Origin: a bacterium
GTDB lineage: Bacteria; Pseudomonadota; Alphaproteobacteria; Caulobacterales; Caulobacteraceae
Length of the DNA stretch: 48,325 nucleotides
Assembly: GCA_030824495.1 (NCBI GenBank)
Contig: JAVBXP010000057.1
Location: forward strand, 1 to 48,325
Direction of reading: 5' to 3'
Part shown: piece by piece, positions 14,632 to 24,349 of the stretch
Position numbering within the stretch: the first letter of the stretch is position 1
How the letters are laid out: each line of letters starts with the position of its first letter
Notes under the pieces: model-generated
What the model saw: the letters and a program-made list of their open reading frames with translations, nothing else
What the model was told of the DNA's origin: nothing
The model's database searches: none
Position numbers and translations under genes: made by a program

Positions 14632-15401
14632 CCGACCTGCCTGTGATCACCTCGCCCCTGCTCGATCTCGCCGGCGTTCAGCACGCCTTCTTCACACGCC
14701 AGGGCGGGGTCTCGACCGGCATCTACGAAGGCCTGAATGTCGGGCTGGGATCGGGCGATGCGCCAGACGACGTCGCCGAGAACCGGCGCCGCGCCGCGGC
14801 CCGTTTCGGCGTCGGCCCCGAGGCCCTGAACACCGCCTACCAGATCCATTCGGCCACCGCCCTCATCGCCGACGGTCCGTGGGGCGACGTCCGGCCGGAA
14901 GCCGATGGCGTGGCGACGAACCGGCAGGGCCTGGTCTGCGGCGCCCTGGCGGCGGACTGCGCGCCGATCCTTTTCGCCGACCCAAAGGCCGGTGTCGTGG
15001 CCGCCGCCCACGCCGGTTGGAAAGGCGCCCTGACTGGCGTCGCCGAGGCGACTCTCGACCAGATGCTCGCGCTGGGCGCGCGGCGCCCCGATATCGTCGC
15101 GGTCGTGGGTCCGTGCATCGGCCCCGCCTCCTATGAGGTCGGCCTGGAATTCCTGGAACGCTTCACGGCGGAGGCGCCTGCCAACGCCCAGTTCTTCACG
15201 CCGGGCGAGACGGGGGAGAAAGCCATGTTCGACCTGCCGGCCTTCGTGCTGCACCGCCTGCGAAAGGCCGGCGTCGAGACTTGCGAATGGATCGGCCGCG
15301 ACACCTGCGCCGAGGAGGAGCTGTTCTTCTCCAATCGCCGGGCGTTCAAGCGTGGCGAGCCTGACTTCGGCCGCCTGCTGTCGGCCATCGCCCTGACCTA
15401 G
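14628..15401 (+). CDS. pgeF: Purine nucleoside phosphorylase YfiH/PgeF-type (laccase domain)
   Basis: 257-residue member of the YfiH/LACC1 family (formerly polyphenol oxidase), a zinc-dependent nucleoside-processing or peptidoglycan-editing enzyme. Seen: HAFFTRQGGVSTGIYEGLNVG, NRRRAAARFG, the His in YQIHSATA, the metal ligands in CGALAADCAPILF and AAAHAGWKG, and GPCIGPASYEV. The start is TTG at 14628, overlapping the methyltransferase stop (TTGA). In E. coli PgeF removes misincorporated serine from peptidoglycan precursors; in other lineages purine nucleoside phosphorylase activity is reported. Confidence 0.9.
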   Translation: MTDLPVITSPLLDLAGVQHAFFTRQGGVSTGIYEGLNVGLGSGDAPDDVAENRRRAAARFGVGPEALNTAYQIHSATALIADGPWGDVRPEADGVATNRQGLVCGALAADCAPILFADPKAGVVAAAHAGWKGALTGVAEATLDQMLALGARRPDIVAVVGPCIGPASYEVGLEFLERFTAEAPANAQFFTPGETGEKAMFDLPAFVLHRLRKAGVETCEWIGRDTCAEEELFFSNRRAFKRGEPDFGRLLSAIALT

Positions 15402-15411
15402 GTCCGGCGCT

Positions 15412-16488
15412 CTAGGGCACGATGGTCGTGAACAGGTAGACCGCGAAGATCAGCAGGTGGACTACGCCCTGCAGCACCGTGGTCCGCCCGGTGCCCAGGG
15501 ACAGGGTCGTGACGATCAGGGTGAGCATCAGCAGCACCATGGCCTTGGCGTCGAGGCCCAGCGACAGCGGCCAATCCATCACCAGCGAGACCACCGCCAC
15601 GACCGGAATGGTCAAGCCGATCGAAGCCAAAGCCGATCCGAGCGCCAGGTTCAGGCTGGTCTGAAGCCGGTCGGCGCGCGCCGCCCGCACCGCGGCCAGG
15701 CTCTCGGGCGCTAGCACGAGAGCGGCGATGATCACCCCGACCACGGCCTTGGGCGCGCCGGCGTTGGCCACCGCCTGCTCGATGGTCGGCGCCAGCGACT
15801 TGGCCAGCAGCACGACGGTGACCAGTGAAAGAACCAGCAGGCCTAGGCTGATCCAGGCGTCGAGCGCCGTCGGCGGGGCGGCGTGCGCCTCTTCGTCGTG
15901 CGCCTTTGGTCCGGTGGGAAGGAAGTAGTCCCGGTGGCGCACGGTCTGCACCAACACAAAGGTCCCGTAGAGCACCAGCGACACGAGGCCGACGAAGGCC
16001 AGTTGGCTGCCGGAGTAGACAGGCCCGGGCGTGCTGGTCGTGTAGTTCGGTAGCACCAGGGTCAGAACGGTCATGGCCGCCAAGGTGGCGAGCGCTGCGC
16101 TGACGCCGGCCTGGCCGAACTTCTGTTCAAGATGGCGCGCGCCGCCGACCAGAAGGCAGAGGCCGACCAAGCCGTTCAGGATGATCATGATGGCGGCGAA
16201 CACGGTGTCCCGCGCCAGCCCCGAGGCCGCCATGCCGCCCGAGAGCATGAGCGAGACAATGAGCGCGACCTCGATGACCGTCACCGCGACGGCCAGCACC
16301 AGGGTGCCGTAGGGTTCGCCGATCTTGTGGGCCACGACCTCGGCATGGTGCACAGCGGCGATCACGCAGGCGATCAAACCGGCGGCCAGGGCTATGTCGA
16401 ACGCCCCGCCGAGTTTCGCGCCGAGCAGCAGGAGAGCGCCGACGATGGGCGAGAGCCAAGTCCAGGCCGGAAGTCCGATTTTGGGCAT
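15412..16488 (-). CDS. chaA: Calcium/cation:proton antiporter ChaA family
   Basis: 358-residue polytopic inner-membrane CaCA antiporter with about eleven helices. The two family alpha-repeats are visible: HHAEVVAHKIGEPYGTLVLA with TVIEVALIVSLM near the N-terminus, and ALVLAPESLAAVRAARADR with LNLALGSALASIGLTIPVVA in the second half. The loop between halves is acidic/His-rich (GPKAHDEEAHAAPP). I chose ATG 16488, with AGGATGCGCC just upstream, over in-frame ATGs at 16515 and 16542 that lack ribosome binding sites. It is divergent from prs and convergent with pgeF. Confidence 0.92.
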   Translation of the reverse strand: MPKIGLPAWTWLSPIVGALLLLGAKLGGAFDIALAAGLIACVIAAVHHAEVVAHKIGEPYGTLVLAVAVTVIEVALIVSLMLSGGMAASGLARDTVFAAIMIILNGLVGLCLLVGGARHLEQKFGQAGVSAALATLAAMTVLTLVLPNYTTSTPGPVYSGSQLAFVGLVSLVLYGTFVLVQTVRHRDYFLPTGPKAHDEEAHAAPPTALDAWISLGLLVLSLVTVVLLAKSLAPTIEQAVANAGAPKAVVGVIIAALVLAPESLAAVRAARADRLQTSLNLALGSALASIGLTIPVVAVVSLVMDWPLSLGLDAKAMVLLMLTLIVTTLSLGTGRTTVLQGVVHLLIFAVYLFTTIVP

Positions 16489-16626
16489 GGCGCATCCTAA
16501 ACGAAGCGTAGCCATGGCGCGAGGCGTTGGCGTGTCATTCATGCGCCGGCGACTCTGAGCCCTTGCCCCTGACCATGGCCCTGCTAAAAGCCCGCCGACA
16601 CCGACACCATTGCCCCCGAGGGTCCG

Positions 16627-17562
16627 ATGAAGCTGCTGGCCGGCAACTCCAACCGCGCGCTGGCCGAGGCTGTGGCCTCCCACCTGGATCTCCCGCTGAC
16701 GCGGGCCCAGGTCAAACGCTTCGCCGACAATGAAGTCTGGGTGACGATCGACGAAAACGTCCGCGGTGAGGACGTCTTCATCCTTCAGTCCACGAACTAC
16801 CCCGCCAACGACAACCTGATGGAGCTGCTGGTCTGCATCGACGCGCTGAAGCGCGCGTCGGCCAAGCGGATCACCGCCGTCATGCCCTACTTCGGCTACG
16901 CCCGGCAGGACCGGAAGACCGGGGGCCGCACCCCAATCTCGGCCAAGCTGGTCGCCAACCTGATCGAGCGCGCGGGCGCCGACCGGGTCCTGACCATGGA
17001 TCTGCACTCCGGCCAGATCCAAGGCTTCTTCGACATCCCCACCGACAACCTGCTGTCCGCGCCGCTGCTGGCCACCGACATCAAGGAAAACTACCAGAAC
17101 CCTTCGGACATCATGATCGTCTCGCCCGACGTCGGCGGGGTGGTTCGCGCCCTGGCCGTGGCCAGCCGGCTGAACGCCGAACTGGCGATCGTCGACAAGC
17201 GTCGCTCGGGCCCGGGCAAGAGCGAAGTGGCCAATGTGATCGGCGACGTCGCCGGTCGCCGCTGCATCCTGTTCGACGACATGATCGACGGCGGCGGCAC
17301 GCTGTGCAACGCCGCCCAGGCCCTGGTCGACGGCGGCGCCCTGGAGGTGTCGGCCTATGTGACCCACGGCGTGATGTCCGGCGCCGCGGTCGAGCGGGTC
17401 AACAGCTCCGTCCTTAAGGAGTTGGTCATGACCGACTCCATCCCCGCCCCCGAGCGGGCGGGCGATGGCGGCAAGATCCGTTATGTCAGCTGCGACAAGC
17501 TGTTGGGCGAGGCTATCCGCCGCATCGCCAACGAGGAATCGGTCTCGAAACTGTTCGACTGA
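16627..17562 (+). CDS. prs: Ribose-phosphate pyrophosphokinase
   Basis: Makes PRPP from ribose 5-phosphate and ATP for purine, pyrimidine, His and Trp synthesis. 311 residues, usual size for class I. The landmarks are [39 protein letters not shown], the catalytic loop [30 protein letters not shown] and the PRPP-binding [16 protein letters not shown] 16627 follows GAGGGTCCG. It is monocistronic by layout: divergent from chaA and followed by a terminator hairpin. Confidence 0.97.
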   Translation: MKLLAGNSNRALAEAVASHLDLPLTRAQVKRFADNEVWVTIDENVRGEDVFILQSTNYPANDNLMELLVCIDALKRASAKRITAVMPYFGYARQDRKTGGRTPISAKLVANLIERAGADRVLTMDLHSGQIQGFFDIPTDNLLSAPLLATDIKENYQNPSDIMIVSPDVGGVVRALAVASRLNAELAIVDKRRSGPGKSEVANVIGDVAGRRCILFDDMIDGGGTLCNAAQALVDGGALEVSAYVTHGVMSGAAVERVNSSVLKELVMTDSIPAPERAGDGGKIRYVSCDKLLGEAIRRIANEESVSKLFD

Positions 17563-17569
17563 TCCACAG

Positions 17570-17592
17570 GCTTGACCGTCCTAAGGTCAAGC
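17570..17592 (+). terminator. Terminator hairpin of prs
   Basis: GCTTGACC, loop GTCCTAA, GGTCAAGC: a perfect 8-bp stem starting 8 bases after the prs stop, followed by TTGGTG. The weak T-tract makes it a moderate call. Confidence 0.55.
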
Positions 17593-17681
17593 TTGGTGAA
17601 TTCCCGTTAAGGATACACGGTCACATTCTCGCCCGTTCAAGGCGCTATGATTCGTGCCTATTTAATTGGGGAAGGCGCAGG

Positions 17682-18719
17682 ATGATTTCCGCTTCTCGCG
17701 CGGGCCTGACGGCCTCCGCTATCGCACTCGCAGCCATACTGACCGCTTGCGCCGAGCCGCCCGCGCCGAAGTCGGCCCCGCCGCCACCGCCGCCTATCGC
17801 CCTGGCGCCCAAGCTAATCGAGCAGGCCAGCGCCTATCGCTACTACATGGACCGGGCCTCGAAGATCACCCCGGCCTTCGCCGCTGGCCCGGACATCGCC
17901 CAGGCCCTGAAGGTAGGCGTCTCCTACGAACCGAAACAGTTCCTGCAAGGCGCCATCGCCTATGGCGCGATCGTCGCGCTGCAAGATCCGGCCTTCGTGG
18001 CTGGCGTGCGGCAATATGCGGGCAGCCCGGCCCAACGCCAGGAAATCGCCTACGCCATCATGAAGGACCCTGCCTATGTGGTGGGGATCCAAGGCTCCAG
18101 CAGCGCTGCAGGCCTGGTGGTCAATGCGCTCGGCGCAGACGGCGCCTCGTTCTACGAAGCCGGCAAGACCGTGAAGCAGTCGGCCTACGACATTCAGCGC
18201 CAGTCCTGGTCCAAGGCCGACGTGGCCAGCCGCGACCTGCGCCTGTCCCAGGCCAAGTCCCTCAGCGCCACGCCGCTGGTCGGCGATCTGGCCGAGACTT
18301 CCCGCCTTCAGCAGGCGGCGACCGGCGGTCAGACCCTCGGCCTGACCGGCGCCCCCGCCACCCCGCCGTTCACGCCCGTGGTGATTCGCAGCCTCTCGAT
18401 CGCCGCCCTCGCCATTCTCGGCTACGGCAACGAGACCAACATCGAGACGCTCAACGCCCTGATGGTCGAGCCGAACATCGCCTCGTGCACCAACCTGGCC
18501 AAGCTAAACCTCTATCAGTGCCTGGCGGTCTCCAAGCCGCACTACGAGGACATCTTCTGCCTCGGCCAGCACGCCATGATGGATACGGCCCGTTGCGTGA
18601 TCAAAGCTTCCGGCCAGCCTGAGCCTTACGAGTACAAGTTCGTGCCGAAGGTTCGACCCGACGCCACCTACACCGTGACGCCGGTCAAGAAGCCGGCGAA
18701 GAAGGCCGCCAAGAAGTAG
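17682..18719 (+). CDS. Putative outer-membrane-type lipoprotein, unknown function
   Basis: 345 residues. The signal peptide ends in a lipobox (AAILTAC, lipidated Cys23), then a proline-rich linker (PPAPKSAPPPPPP). The body contains two similar Ala-rich helices (FLQGAIAYGAIVALQDPAFVAGVRQYA and the YAIMKDPAYVVGI segment), SLSIAALAILGYG, and a Cys-containing C-terminal region (CTNLAKLNLYQCL, IFCLGQHAMMDTARCV) ending in a Lys-rich tail. It resembles lineage-specific lipoproteins of Caulobacterales; I know no function. A GATTC (GANTC) site lies at 17649-17653, about 30 bases upstream of the start. Confidence 0.8.
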   Translation: MISASRAGLTASAIALAAILTACAEPPAPKSAPPPPPPIALAPKLIEQASAYRYYMDRASKITPAFAAGPDIAQALKVGVSYEPKQFLQGAIAYGAIVALQDPAFVAGVRQYAGSPAQRQEIAYAIMKDPAYVVGIQGSSSAAGLVVNALGADGASFYEAGKTVKQSAYDIQRQSWSKADVASRDLRLSQAKSLSATPLVGDLAETSRLQQAATGGQTLGLTGAPATPPFTPVVIRSLSIAALAILGYGNETNIETLNALMVEPNIASCTNLAKLNLYQCLAVSKPHYEDIFCLGQHAMMDTARCVIKASGQPEPYEYKFVPKVRPDATYTVTPVKKPAKKAAKK

Positions 18720-18737
18720 GTACAAATCATCGCCTGC

Positions 18738-18753
18738 GCCCGTTGCCACGGGC
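18738..18753 (+). terminator. Terminator of the lipoprotein gene
   Basis: GCCCGT, loop TGCC, ACGGGC, followed by CTGGGTTTTG. It begins 18 bases after the stop codon of the lipoprotein gene. Confidence 0.55.
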
Positions 18754-18802
18754 CTGGGTTTTGTGTATCTACGCGCACCTTTCGGCCCAAAGGGGTCGTT
18801 CC

Positions 18803-18830
18803 GTCGCCGCGCGGGTTATCGCGCGGCGGC
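18803..18830 (+). promoter_or_regulatory. Leader hairpin before rplY
   Basis: A very stable stem, CGCCGCGCG / CGCGCGGCG (9 bp, extendable to 11 with one G-T pair), loop GGTTAT, followed by CTTCGTTTTG. It lies 9 bases before the GAGG ribosome binding site of rplY, so the same hairpin could act as an attenuator or as an autoregulatory L25 site. This is inference from position and shape. Confidence 0.5.
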
Positions 18831-18849
18831 TTCGTTTTGAGGCAAGGCC

Positions 18850-19473
18850 ATGGCCGATATCATCCTGAACGTTGAAGTCCGCGAACGCACTGGTACCGGT
18901 GGCGCGCGTGAAACCCGCCGCGCGGGCCTGGTCCCCGGCGTGCTGTACGGCGGTGACAAGGATCCCGTGGCCGTCGCCGTGAAGTCGAACGAGTTCCGCA
19001 AGGCGCTCTACACCGGCAAGCTGCTCGGCCACCTGGTGACCCTGAAGTACGGCAATGAAACCCAGCCGGTCATCGCCAAGGCGATCGACATGGACCCGGT
19101 CACCGACGTGCCGGTGCACTTCGACCTCTTCCGCGTCGACGAGCACCAGCTGATCAAGATCGCCGTGCCGGTGCACTTCAAGAACCATGAAGCCTCGCCG
19201 GGCCTCAAGAAGGGCGGCACGCTGAACATCGTCCGTCACGACGTTGAGCTGTCCTGCCCGGCCGACGCCATTCCGGAAGAGCTGGTCTGCGACCTGACCG
19301 GCCTGGACATCGGCGACACCATCCGCATGTCGGCCTTCGAACTGCCCAAGGGCGTCGTCGCCTCGCTGGATCGCGACTTCGTCGTCGCCACCCTGGCCGG
19401 CTCTTCGGCGTCCGCCTCGGCCGACGCCGCGGCTGACGATGCGGCCGCCGCCGCTTCCTCGACCAGCGAGTAA
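18850..19473 (+). CDS. rplY: 50S ribosomal protein L25/Ctc
   Basis: Binds 5S rRNA in the large subunit. 207 residues, the long CTC-type form: the N-terminal L25 domain (LNVEVRERTGTGGARETRRAGLVPGVLYGG, residues about 5-95, with HFDLFRVDE) and the C-terminal beta domain (IAVPVHFKNHEASPGLKKGG, IPEELVCDLTGLDIGDTIRM). It ends in an Ala/Ser-rich disordered tail (SASADAAADDAAAAASS). GAGG is 7 bases before the ATG. It is followed by pth at 33 bases, the standard bacterial pairing rplY-pth-ychF. Confidence 0.96.
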   Translation: MADIILNVEVRERTGTGGARETRRAGLVPGVLYGGDKDPVAVAVKSNEFRKALYTGKLLGHLVTLKYGNETQPVIAKAIDMDPVTDVPVHFDLFRVDEHQLIKIAVPVHFKNHEASPGLKKGGTLNIVRHDVELSCPADAIPEELVCDLTGLDIGDTIRMSAFELPKGVVASLDRDFVVATLAGSSASASADAAADDAAAAASSTSE

Positions 19474-19506
19474 GCAGAGCGATCTCTTCTTCGCAGGGGA
19501 GATCGT

Positions 19507-20118
19507 ATGCTTGTCCTATCGGGCCAAGGAAATCCGGGAGCCCGTCATGCGGGCAACCGGCACAACATCGGCTTCATGGCCGTTGACGAGATCGGGCGCC
19601 GCTGGCGCTTCGGTCCCGAACGCTCTCGTTTCTCCTCCCTCGTTCGCGAGGGGGAGATCGAGACGCCGGACGGCGCGGTTCGCGCCCTGATCCTCAAGCC
19701 TCAGACCTTCTACAATGAGACCGGCCGCGCCGTGGCCGAGGCGCTCAAGTTCTACAAGCTGAAGCCCGCCGACCTCGTGCTGTTCTATGACGAGATCGAC
19801 ATGGCGCCCGGCCGCTTCCGCATGAAGACGGGCGGCGGCGCGGCGGGCAATAACGGCGTCCGCTCCCTCACCGCCCATATCGGCCCCGACTTCCGCCGCG
19901 CGCGGCTTGGCGTCGGCCATCCTGGGCACAAGGACCGCGTGCAGGGTCACGTGCTGTCGGACTTCCACAAGGTCGATCAGCAGTGGGTCGCCGACCTGCT
20001 GGCCGCCGTCGCCGACGCCGCGCCGCTGCTGGCCGCCGGCGAGGACGAGAAGTACCAGACCGAGGTCATGCGCCTGGCCCCGGCCGACAAGAGCGACATC
20101 CCGCAGGGCCGTGGCTGA
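19507..20118 (+). CDS. pth: Peptidyl-tRNA hydrolase
   Basis: Recycles peptidyl-tRNA released from stalled ribosomes; cytosolic, 203 residues. The catalytic His is in AGNRHNIGF, with Asn in QGNPG near residue 9, Asn in TFYNETGRAV, Asp in VLFYDEIDM and Asn in GGGAAGNNGVRSL. The usual first motif GLGNPG reads GQGNPG here, and GHNG reads GNNG; the catalytic His and Asp are kept. The start at ATG 19507 has GGGGAG upstream. It lies in the rplY-pth-ychF block. Confidence 0.95.
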   Translation: MLVLSGQGNPGARHAGNRHNIGFMAVDEIGRRWRFGPERSRFSSLVREGEIETPDGAVRALILKPQTFYNETGRAVAEALKFYKLKPADLVLFYDEIDMAPGRFRMKTGGGAAGNNGVRSLTAHIGPDFRRARLGVGHPGHKDRVQGHVLSDFHKVDQQWVADLLAAVADAAPLLAAGEDEKYQTEVMRLAPADKSDIPQGRG

Positions 20119-20182
20119 CTGGCCTGACGACATTTTCTCCCGCGTCCGCTAAACCGGCGCCGACCCAATCCTAGAGGACGAC

Positions 20183-21280
<1,098 letters not shown>

Positions 21281-21288
21281 CGCGGCGG

Positions 21289-21303
21289 CCTCCCCGCGGG
21301 AGG
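21289..21303 (+). terminator. Hairpin after ychF
   Basis: CCTCCC, loop CGC, GGGAGG, then ATTTCTA. It is 9 bases after the ychF stop. The same GGGAGG would serve as a ribosome binding site for a 16-codon ORF at 21310, so the role is uncertain. Confidence 0.4.
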
Positions 21304-21386
21304 ATTTCTATGAGCGGCGCCCGGCTATCTTCGCTTGGCGCCGCCGCGATCTCTGCTTAGCTCCCCGCCACAGACGGGAGAGACGC

Positions 21387-22055
21387 ATGGGCGAGACGAT
21401 CACCCTTCGGGGCGCGGACGGCTTCGAGTTTTCGGCCTATCACGAGCAGGCCTTCACCCCGCGCAAGGGCGGCGTGATCGTGCTGCAAGAGATCTTCGGC
21501 ATCGACCGCCACATCCGCGCCGATGTCGAGCGCTGGGCCAAGGCCGGCTACGAGGCCATCGCCCCTTCCCTCTACGACCGCCGCGAGCGTGGCTTCACCG
21601 CCGGTCATGATCCCGAGGGGCTGACGGCAGGGGTAGCTCATGCGCGCGCCACGCCGCTGGACCAAGCGCTGGGCGATATCGCCGCGTGCCGCGATTTCCT
21701 GGCCGAGCGCGGGAAGGTCTTCGTCGTCGGCTATTGCTATGGCGGATCGCTGACCTGGCTCACAGCCGGCAAAGTCGAAGGCATCGCGGCCGCCTCAAGT
21801 TACTATGGCAGCCTTGTGCAGGCCAACGCGGCCCTGAAGCCGCTCTGCCCAACCATCATCCACCTGGGGCACACCGATCCCGGCATCAAGGCCGACGAGG
21901 TGGAAGCCGCGGTCCACGAACACAACCCCGATGTCCCGGTCTACATCTACGAAGGCGCGGGCCACGGCTTCAACAACGAGAGCCCAGAGCGCTATGCCGA
22001 GGAGGCCGCCGACCTGGCGCGAGCCCGGACGCGCGAGCTGTTCGAGGCCGCCTGA
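21387..22055 (+). CDS. Dienelactone hydrolase family protein (copy A)
   Basis: 222-residue cytosolic alpha/beta hydrolase. The catalytic triad is Cys117 (GYCYGGS), Asp164 (HTDPG) and His193 (GHGFN), with the activating Glu35 in LQEIFG, as in the clcD/carboxymethylenebutenolidase family that opens dienelactones. ATG 21387 follows GGGAGAGACGC. It is followed two bases later by a paralogue with the same N-terminal MGETITL; the two are a tandem duplication. Substrate unknown; aromatic ring-cleavage lactones are the family precedent. Confidence 0.92.
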   Translation: MGETITLRGADGFEFSAYHEQAFTPRKGGVIVLQEIFGIDRHIRADVERWAKAGYEAIAPSLYDRRERGFTAGHDPEGLTAGVAHARATPLDQALGDIAACRDFLAERGKVFVVGYCYGGSLTWLTAGKVEGIAAASSYYGSLVQANAALKPLCPTIIHLGHTDPGIKADEVEAAVHEHNPDVPVYIYEGAGHGFNNESPERYAEEAADLARARTRELFEAA

Positions 22056-22057
22056 CG

Positions 22058-22738
22058 ATGGGCGAGACCATCACTCTGAAGAGCAGCTTCGATGGCTTCG
22101 AGCTCTCGGCCTATCGCGCCAGGCCGACCGACGCCCGGCGCGGCGGACTGGTGCTGATTCAAGAGATATTCGGCGTCACCGACCACATCCGCGAGCTGGT
22201 CGACCGCTTCGCCGAGGACGGCTACGAGACTATCGCGCCCGCCTACTATGATCGCCTCGAGCCCGGCTTTGCCGCCGACTACGGCCAGGAAGCCGTAGCG
22301 AAGGGCGTACGCTACTCTCAAGAGACGCCTTGGGACCAAGTGGCCGGAGACACCCAAGCGGCCATAGACGCCCTCTCAGGGCCTGTTTTCGTCATTGGCT
22401 TCTGCTGGGGCGGCGCGGCGGCCTGGTTGGCGGCCTGCCGCTGCACCGGCCTCTCGGCCGCCTCGGCCTTCTACGGCCGGCGGATCACTGAGCTGAAGGA
22501 CGAGACGCCGAAGGTCCCGATCATCCTCCACTTCGGAAAGACCGACGCCTCGATCCCGCTCGAGCGCGTTGAGGAAATCCGCGAGGCGTATACCGATGTG
22601 CCCGTGCACCTCTACGAGGCCGGCCACGGCTTCTTTTCCGACCGCCGCACGGACTACCACGCCGACAGCGCGCGCCTCGCCCGCCTGCGGACGCTCGCCC
22701 TGTTCTCCAACAACGGCGGTGGTCGGAGCTCGATGTAG
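22058..22738 (+). CDS. Dienelactone hydrolase family protein (copy B)
   Basis: 226 residues, paralogue of the upstream gene. Triad Cys116 (GFCWGGA), Asp163 (KTDASIP), His190 (EAGHGFF), and Glu36 (IQEIFG). The GFCWGG and GKTDxxIP wording is nearer to the canonical DLH family than copy A's GYCYGG and GHTDPGI. The ATG follows copy A by two bases and the stop abuts the next gene's ATG, so all three are one operon. Ends in a Ser/Gly-rich tail (NNGGGRSSM). Confidence 0.92.
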   Translation: MGETITLKSSFDGFELSAYRARPTDARRGGLVLIQEIFGVTDHIRELVDRFAEDGYETIAPAYYDRLEPGFAADYGQEAVAKGVRYSQETPWDQVAGDTQAAIDALSGPVFVIGFCWGGAAAWLAACRCTGLSAASAFYGRRITELKDETPKVPIILHFGKTDASIPLERVEEIREAYTDVPVHLYEAGHGFFSDRRTDYHADSARLARLRTLALFSNNGGGRSSM

Positions 22739-23236
22739 ATGAGCGTCGACGTGATCGAGACACCGCGGCTGCGGCTGCGGCCATTGAAGGATGACGATCT
22801 CGACGCCTTGTCCGCGATCACCAGCGATCCATCGGTGATGGCCTTCGTCGGCGACGGCGCCCCGCTCAGCCGGGCCTCGACCGCGGAATGGATCGCCAAC
22901 GCCGCGAGGAGTCTTCCGCAGACCGGTTTCGGCAGTCGCGCCGTGGTTCACCGTGACACCGATAATCTGATCGGCTGGGCCGGTCTTGTCTGGCGGACGG
23001 ACGAGGCGCTTGCGGAATTGATCTACGGCTTTGGCCGTCCGTACTGGGGCCAGGGCTTCGCAACCGAGGCCGCGAGCGCGCTTATCGAGGCGAACCCCGC
23101 CTTGGCGATCGACGCCACCATAGACCCATCCAACACCGCGTCGCGCCGAATTCTCGACAAGCTCGCCTTCGCGGAGGTCGCGACAGAGCTTGACGAAGAT
23201 GGGCTGCCGACACTGCGTCTCAGACGGTCTCGGTAG
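22739..23236 (+). CDS. GNAT-family N-acetyltransferase (RimJ-like)
   Basis: 165 residues. The N-terminal TPRLRLRPLKDDDLDALSAIT pattern is that of the RimJ/RimL subgroup (acetyltransf_3), with LIGWAGLVWR as the central strand and the CoA-binding region FGRPYWGQGFATEAASALIE (Q/RxxGxA/G equivalent is WGQGFATEA); IDPSNTASRRILDKLAF follows. ATG 22739 directly abuts the stop of copy B of the dienelactone hydrolases. Its 3' end overlaps the convergent membrane-protein gene by 17 bases. Acceptor substrate unknown. Confidence 0.88.
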   Translation: MSVDVIETPRLRLRPLKDDDLDALSAITSDPSVMAFVGDGAPLSRASTAEWIANAARSLPQTGFGSRAVVHRDTDNLIGWAGLVWRTDEALAELIYGFGRPYWGQGFATEAASALIEANPALAIDATIDPSNTASRRILDKLAFAEVATELDEDGLPTLRLRRSR

Positions 23237-23711
23237 GGCCGTTCGGCTCTTCGATCTGCTTGCGAACGTCGGGCACGGTCTCCAGCGCCCGCACCAGCAC
23301 GGCCTGGGCCGCCAGTATGCCGATGCCGGCGGCGTAGCCGGAGAACACGCCCGCGGGATAGCGGCCGCCGTGGCCGACCGCCCAGACCTGCCAGTAGATG
23401 AACCCCGCCGCCACGGCGAGCAGGCCCACGCCGGTCAGCACTGAGATCGCCGTCTGGCCAAACCCGGCCTGGTAACTCAGCCAGACATAGCGGGCCAGCA
23501 GACGCTTGAGGAACGGGACCAGCAACGGCAGCGTCAGCGAGAGGAACATGATCAGCCCCGGCCAGATCAAGGTCCGCTGGATGATCAACTCGCTGCCGCC
23601 AGGCAGCACCTGAAACGCGTGTAGCACCGCCCCGACATAGATCAGGGCGGCCGCGCCCACGGCGACGTCCTGCATACGTTTGAAATCGCGCCACGCGCGC
23701 GTGAAAGCCAT
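23220..23711 (-). CDS. Four-helix membrane protein, unknown function
   Basis: 163 residues from ATG 23711 (an in-frame GTG at 23720 is possible; the RBS is weak in both cases). Four hydrophobic helices: VAVGAAALIYVGAVLHAF, IMFLSLTLPLLVPFL, SVLTGVGLLAVAAGFIYW and YAAGIGILAAQAVLV, with basic ends on the first loop (FTRAWRDFKRMQ). The C-terminus is polar (VPDVRKQIEEPNGPTETV). It overlaps the end of the acetyltransferase gene by 17 bases on the other strand. It may be co-transcribed with apt (41-base gap). No family recognised. Confidence 0.7.
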   Translation of the reverse strand: MAFTRAWRDFKRMQDVAVGAAALIYVGAVLHAFQVLPGGSELIIQRTLIWPGLIMFLSLTLPLLVPFLKRLLARYVWLSYQAGFGQTAISVLTGVGLLAVAAGFIYWQVWAVGHGGRYPAGVFSGYAAGIGILAAQAVLVRALETVPDVRKQIEEPNGPTETV

Positions 23712-23752
23712 GCCCCGCACTTAGCCGATGGTTTGGGCCGCGATAAGACCCA

Positions 23753-24280
23753 TCAGTGACCTTCAAAGGTCGCGAGGACAGAAACCGCCACGCCTGCGTC
23801 GCGAAGACGCTGCGCGCCGCCAAGTTCTGGCAGATCAACCACGAAGGCCGCGCCGATGATGTCGGCGCCGGCCTGGCGCAGCAGATGGGTTGCGGCCAAG
23901 GCCGTGCCGCCCGTCGCGATCAGGTCGTCGATTAACAGCACGCGATCGCCGGGGTTGAGGGCGTCGACATGCATTTCGATGACGTCGGAGCCGTATTCCA
24001 GCGCGTATTCCACGGCCACCGTCTTGTGCGGCAGCTTGCCCTTCTTCCGCAGCGGCACGAAGCCGGCCGATAGCTGGTGAGCGACCGCACCCCCAAGGAT
24101 GAAGCCGCGGGCCTCGATCCCAGCCACCTTGTCGACCTTGATGCCGGCCAGGGGCTGGACCAGCTCATCGACCGCGCGGCGGAAACCGCGCGCATCGCCC
24201 AGCAGGGTCGAGATATCGCGGAACATCACGCCCGGCTTCGGATAGTCCGGAATGGTGCGGATCAGCTTGGTCAGGTCCAT
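23753..24280 (-). CDS. apt: Adenine phosphoribosyltransferase
   Basis: Salvages adenine with PRPP to give AMP; 175 residues. [14 protein letters not shown] at the N-terminus, [29 protein letters not shown] and the PRPP-binding [14 protein letters not shown] are all present. The start ATG 24280 has only a weak Shine-Dalgarno (GAAGAT). It is separated from the divergent protease gene by about 70 bases, so both promoters must lie in that short gap. Confidence 0.95.
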   Translation of the reverse strand: MDLTKLIRTIPDYPKPGVMFRDISTLLGDARGFRRAVDELVQPLAGIKVDKVAGIEARGFILGGAVAHQLSAGFVPLRKKGKLPHKTVAVEYALEYGSDVIEMHVDALNPGDRVLLIDDLIATGGTALAATHLLRQAGADIIGAAFVVDLPELGGAQRLRDAGVAVSVLATFEGH

Positions 24281-24349
24281 ATCTTCAACTTATCGCCGAG
24301 GGGCGACGGCTTGGCTATGCTGAGCGCGAAAACCCAGCCCCTGGACGCC

